NCBI GenBank assembly: GCA_005503085.1
Contig: SCOI01000010.1
Span: 124,001-188,000, forward strand
Length of the DNA: 64,000 bases
Reading direction: 5' to 3'
Source of the DNA: Burkholderiales bacterium C2
GTDB lineage: Bacteria; Pseudomonadota; Gammaproteobacteria; Burkholderiales; Burkholderiaceae_C
Part shown: positions 62,286-64,000 of the stretch, piece by piece
Numbering within the stretch: the stretch's first letter is position 1
How the letters are laid out: each line of letters starts with the position of its first letter
The notes under the pieces: model-generated
The model's database searches: none
What the model saw: the letters and a program-made list of their open reading frames with translations, nothing else
Told to the model about the DNA's origin: nothing
Made by a program: the position numbers and the translations under genes

Positions 62286-63634
62286 GCGGCAGTCCTCAGA
62301 TGGATGGCGCCCTGCCCTGGCAGAGAGGCGTCGACCGGCTTCTCGGCCATGGTCTTGATCACCGCCACATAGGCCACCAGCAAGGCCAGGTACAGGCTCA
62401 GATAGCCGGCCAGCGTGACGGCAATCAGCGGCGCCGGCGTCGCCGAGACGACCTCGGCGGTGCGCAGCAGGCCGTAGACGATGAAGGGCTGGCGGCCGAT
62501 CTCGGTCACATACCAGCCGGCCACCGTCGCGATCCAGCCGGAAAAACTCATCAGCACCAGCAGGCGCAGCAGCGGCCGCGGCAGGCGCTCGGCCTGCCAG
62601 CCGCGGCGCTTGTAGAGCCACAGTCCCAGCCAGCTGGCCGCCAGCATCAGCAGGCCCAGACCCACCATGATGCGAAAGCCGAAGAACAGCGGCGCCACCG
62701 GCGGATGTGCGCCCTTGAACTCGTCCAGGCCGCGGATCTCGCCGTCGGCGCGGTGGGTCAGCACCAGGCTGGCGCCGTTCGGGATGCCGATCGCAAAGTC
62801 GTTGCTGCGGGTCTTCTCGTTGGGCCAGGCGAACAGCAGCAGCGGCGCGCCCCGCTCGGTCTGCCAGACGCCCTCCATCGCGGCGATCTTGGCCGGCTGG
62901 TGCTTCAAGGTGTTCAGGCCATGCAGATCGCCGACCAGGACCTGCAGCGGGATCAGCAGGGCCGCGAGGCTCAGTCCGACCCGCAGCACCCGCGCGGTAT
63001 GGGGCTGGACCTTGCCCTTCAGCAGCTGCCAGGCGCTGACGCCGGCCAGGATGAAGGCAACCGTCAGGCCCGAGGCCAGCAGCTTGTGCGCCAGGCGATA
63101 GGGGAAGGAGGGATTGAAGATCACGTCCATCCAGCTCAGCGCATGGAATTCGCCATTGATGATCTCGAAGCCCTGCGGCGTCTGCATCCAGGAGTTCAGG
63201 CTCAGGATCCAGAAGGCGCTGAGCGTGGTGCCGAAGGCCACCATCAAGGTGGCGCCCAGGTGCACACGCTCGCTGACCCGGCCATGGCCGAACAGCATCA
63301 CGCCCAGGAAACCGGCTTCGAGGAAGAAGGCCGTCAGCACCTCGTAGCCCAGCAGCGGCCCGGCGATATTGCCGGCCCGCTCCATGAAGCCGGGCCAGTT
63401 GGTGCCGAACTGGAAGCTCATCGTGATGCCGGACACCACGCCCAGCGCAAAGGTCAGCGCGAACACCTTGGTCCAGAAACGGTAGGCCGTCAGCCAGGCG
63501 AGCGCACCGCTCTTGAGCCAGCGCCAGCGGAAGAACAGGAGCACCCAGCCCAGCGCGATGCTGATGGTCGGGAACAGGATGTGGAAGGTGATATTGGCCG
63601 CGAACTGCATGCGGGCCAGCATGAAAGCATCCAT
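62282..63634 (-). CDS. cydA: Cytochrome bd quinol oxidase subunit I (CIO type)
   Basis: Subunit I carries the hemes and the quinol site. The 450-residue product has nine helices, with an axial His near residue 18 (FAANITFHILFPTISIALGW) and GHGRVSERVHLGATLMVAFGTTLSAFWILSLNSWMQTP. The quinol loop between helices 6 and 7 is short, the feature of cyanide-insensitive (CioA) rather than E. coli-type oxidases. ATG 63634 follows an AAGGA ribosome site. A 10-bp perfect hairpin lies 16 nt upstream, and a tandem 14-nt repeat lies further up in the divergent region. Confidence 0.95.
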   Translation of the reverse strand: MDAFMLARMQFAANITFHILFPTISIALGWVLLFFRWRWLKSGALAWLTAYRFWTKVFALTFALGVVSGITMSFQFGTNWPGFMERAGNIAGPLLGYEVLTAFFLEAGFLGVMLFGHGRVSERVHLGATLMVAFGTTLSAFWILSLNSWMQTPQGFEIINGEFHALSWMDVIFNPSFPYRLAHKLLASGLTVAFILAGVSAWQLLKGKVQPHTARVLRVGLSLAALLIPLQVLVGDLHGLNTLKHQPAKIAAMEGVWQTERGAPLLLFAWPNEKTRSNDFAIGIPNGASLVLTHRADGEIRGLDEFKGAHPPVAPLFFGFRIMVGLGLLMLAASWLGLWLYKRRGWQAERLPRPLLRLLVLMSFSGWIATVAGWYVTEIGRQPFIVYGLLRTAEVVSATPAPLIAVTLAGYLSLYLALLVAYVAVIKTMAEKPVDASLPGQGAIHLRTAA

Positions 63635-63650
63635 GGAAGTCCTTGCGGCC

Positions 63651-63680
63651 GCGCAAGCCCACGGGATTGCGGGCTTGCGC
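63651..63680 (-). promoter_or_regulatory. Leader hairpin upstream of cydA
   Basis: GCGCAAGCCC (63651-63660) pairs perfectly with GGGCTTGCGC (63671-63680), a 10-bp stem with a 10-nt loop, 16 nt before the cydA ATG and next to its AAGGA ribosome site. It may be an operator or an mRNA leader structure. Confidence 0.5.
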
Positions 63681-63726
63681 TGGCTCAACAGGGGGCCATT
63701 CTTCGGGTTTTGCCGGCCGCGCGCGA

Positions 63727-63775
63727 TTGGACAAATTGCCTTTGGACAAATTGCCCCAGCCCCGCCGCCGATAAT
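63727..63775. repeat. Tandem 14-nt operator-like repeat between cydA and an ahpD-like gene
   Basis: TTGGACAAATTGCC occurs twice, at 63727-63740 and 63742-63755, with one T between (period 15). A GATAAT (63770-63775) that could serve as a plus-strand -10 follows, overlapping a perfect GCCGATAA (63767-63774). The arrangement looks like a dual regulator site for the two divergent genes. The regulator is not recognisable. Confidence 0.55.
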
Positions 63776-63806
63776 CCCGCCATCCTTGTTGAACCGCCCT
63801 CACCCC

Positions 63807-64000
63807 ATGACCGCAGCCCGTATCGACCGCCCCGAATTCGCCGCCCTGGCGCCCGGCGTCAGCGAAGCCCTGATCGCGCTGGGCAAGGCCGTCAACGCCT
63901 CGGGCCTGCCCAAGGACCTGCAGGAGCTGATCAAGATCCGCGCCTCGCAGCTCAATGGCTGCGCCTTCTGCCTGCAGTTCCATCTGAACGTGGCCCGCGA
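63807..64000 (+). CDS. Carboxymuconolactone decarboxylase (AhpD-like) family protein, partial
   Basis: The first 64 residues of a CMD-family protein; it runs off the window end. The redox motif C52-A-F-C55 with H59 (NGCAFCLQFHLNVAR) is complete and follows ELIKIRASQLN, the standard AhpD-core helix. Such proteins are often peroxidase partners or thiol reductants. It diverges from cydA with a shared regulatory gap, which could link it to oxidative or oxygen control. Confidence 0.9.
   Translation, partial: MTAARIDRPEFAALAPGVSEALIALGKAVNASGLPKDLQELIKIRASQLNGCAFCLQFHLNVAR

Overview
The window is high-GC, gene-dense bacterial chromosome, most likely from a motile betaproteobacterium of the order Burkholderiales. 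The Sphaerotilaceae group (Roseateles, Paucibacter, Rubrivivax and Leptothrix relatives) fits best. This assignment is inferred from gene order, protein style, a PEP-CTERM protein, a CIO-type bd oxidase and sigma-28-like promoters with TCAAG/GCCGATAA elements. No database search was possible. There is no insertion sequence, integrase, CRISPR array or rRNA gene, and no gene-free stretch longer than 300 bases.

Positions 1-15680 hold flagellar genes. The 3' end of flagellin is followed by fliD, fliS, a fliT-like gene, a ycgR-type c-di-GMP brake and a GspH/FimT pseudopilin gene. fliE diverges from the long fliFGHIJK and fliLMNOPQR runs, which encode the MS-ring, switch, export ATPase and export gate. 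flhA and flhB are not present.

Positions 15705-28486 hold a PEP-CTERM protein, a two-component pair and a chemotaxis cluster. The chemotaxis order is a protein with a CheZ-like motif, cheY, cheA, a chemoreceptor, cheW and two more chemoreceptors. All three receptors end in the WETF tether that recruits CheR/CheB, yet cheR, cheB and cheD are absent.

Positions 28551-43573 hold a lone FtsX-type permease and an MHYT-GGDEF-EAL protein. An apparent operon follows, encoding a racemase, a peptide-type ABC importer and an amidase. After it come a small membrane protein, a patatin phospholipase, an L,D-transpeptidase and tRNA-Gly(CCC).

Positions 43624-51824 form a signalling island: a GAF-PAS-GGDEF protein, a REC-GGDEF response regulator coupled to a giant CHASE/PAS hybrid kinase, and a degenerate REC-GGDEF protein that keeps only its c-di-GMP inhibitory site.

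Positions 51825-64000 hold gabD, alaS with a structured leader, a UPF0149 gene, a SET-domain gene and a candidate stand-alone small RNA. A GNAT acetyltransferase, an unusual cytoplasmic CheW protein with two Cache-like repeats, a small secreted protein, cydAB (CIO type) and the start of an AhpD-like gene complete the window.

Motility, chemotaxis and c-di-GMP signalling link most of the window. The most novel items are the candidate small RNA at 57433-57598, the repeat-sensor CheW protein at 58149-60668, the degenerate GGDEF protein at 50901-51824, and the recurring placement of intrinsic terminators just upstream of ribosome binding sites.
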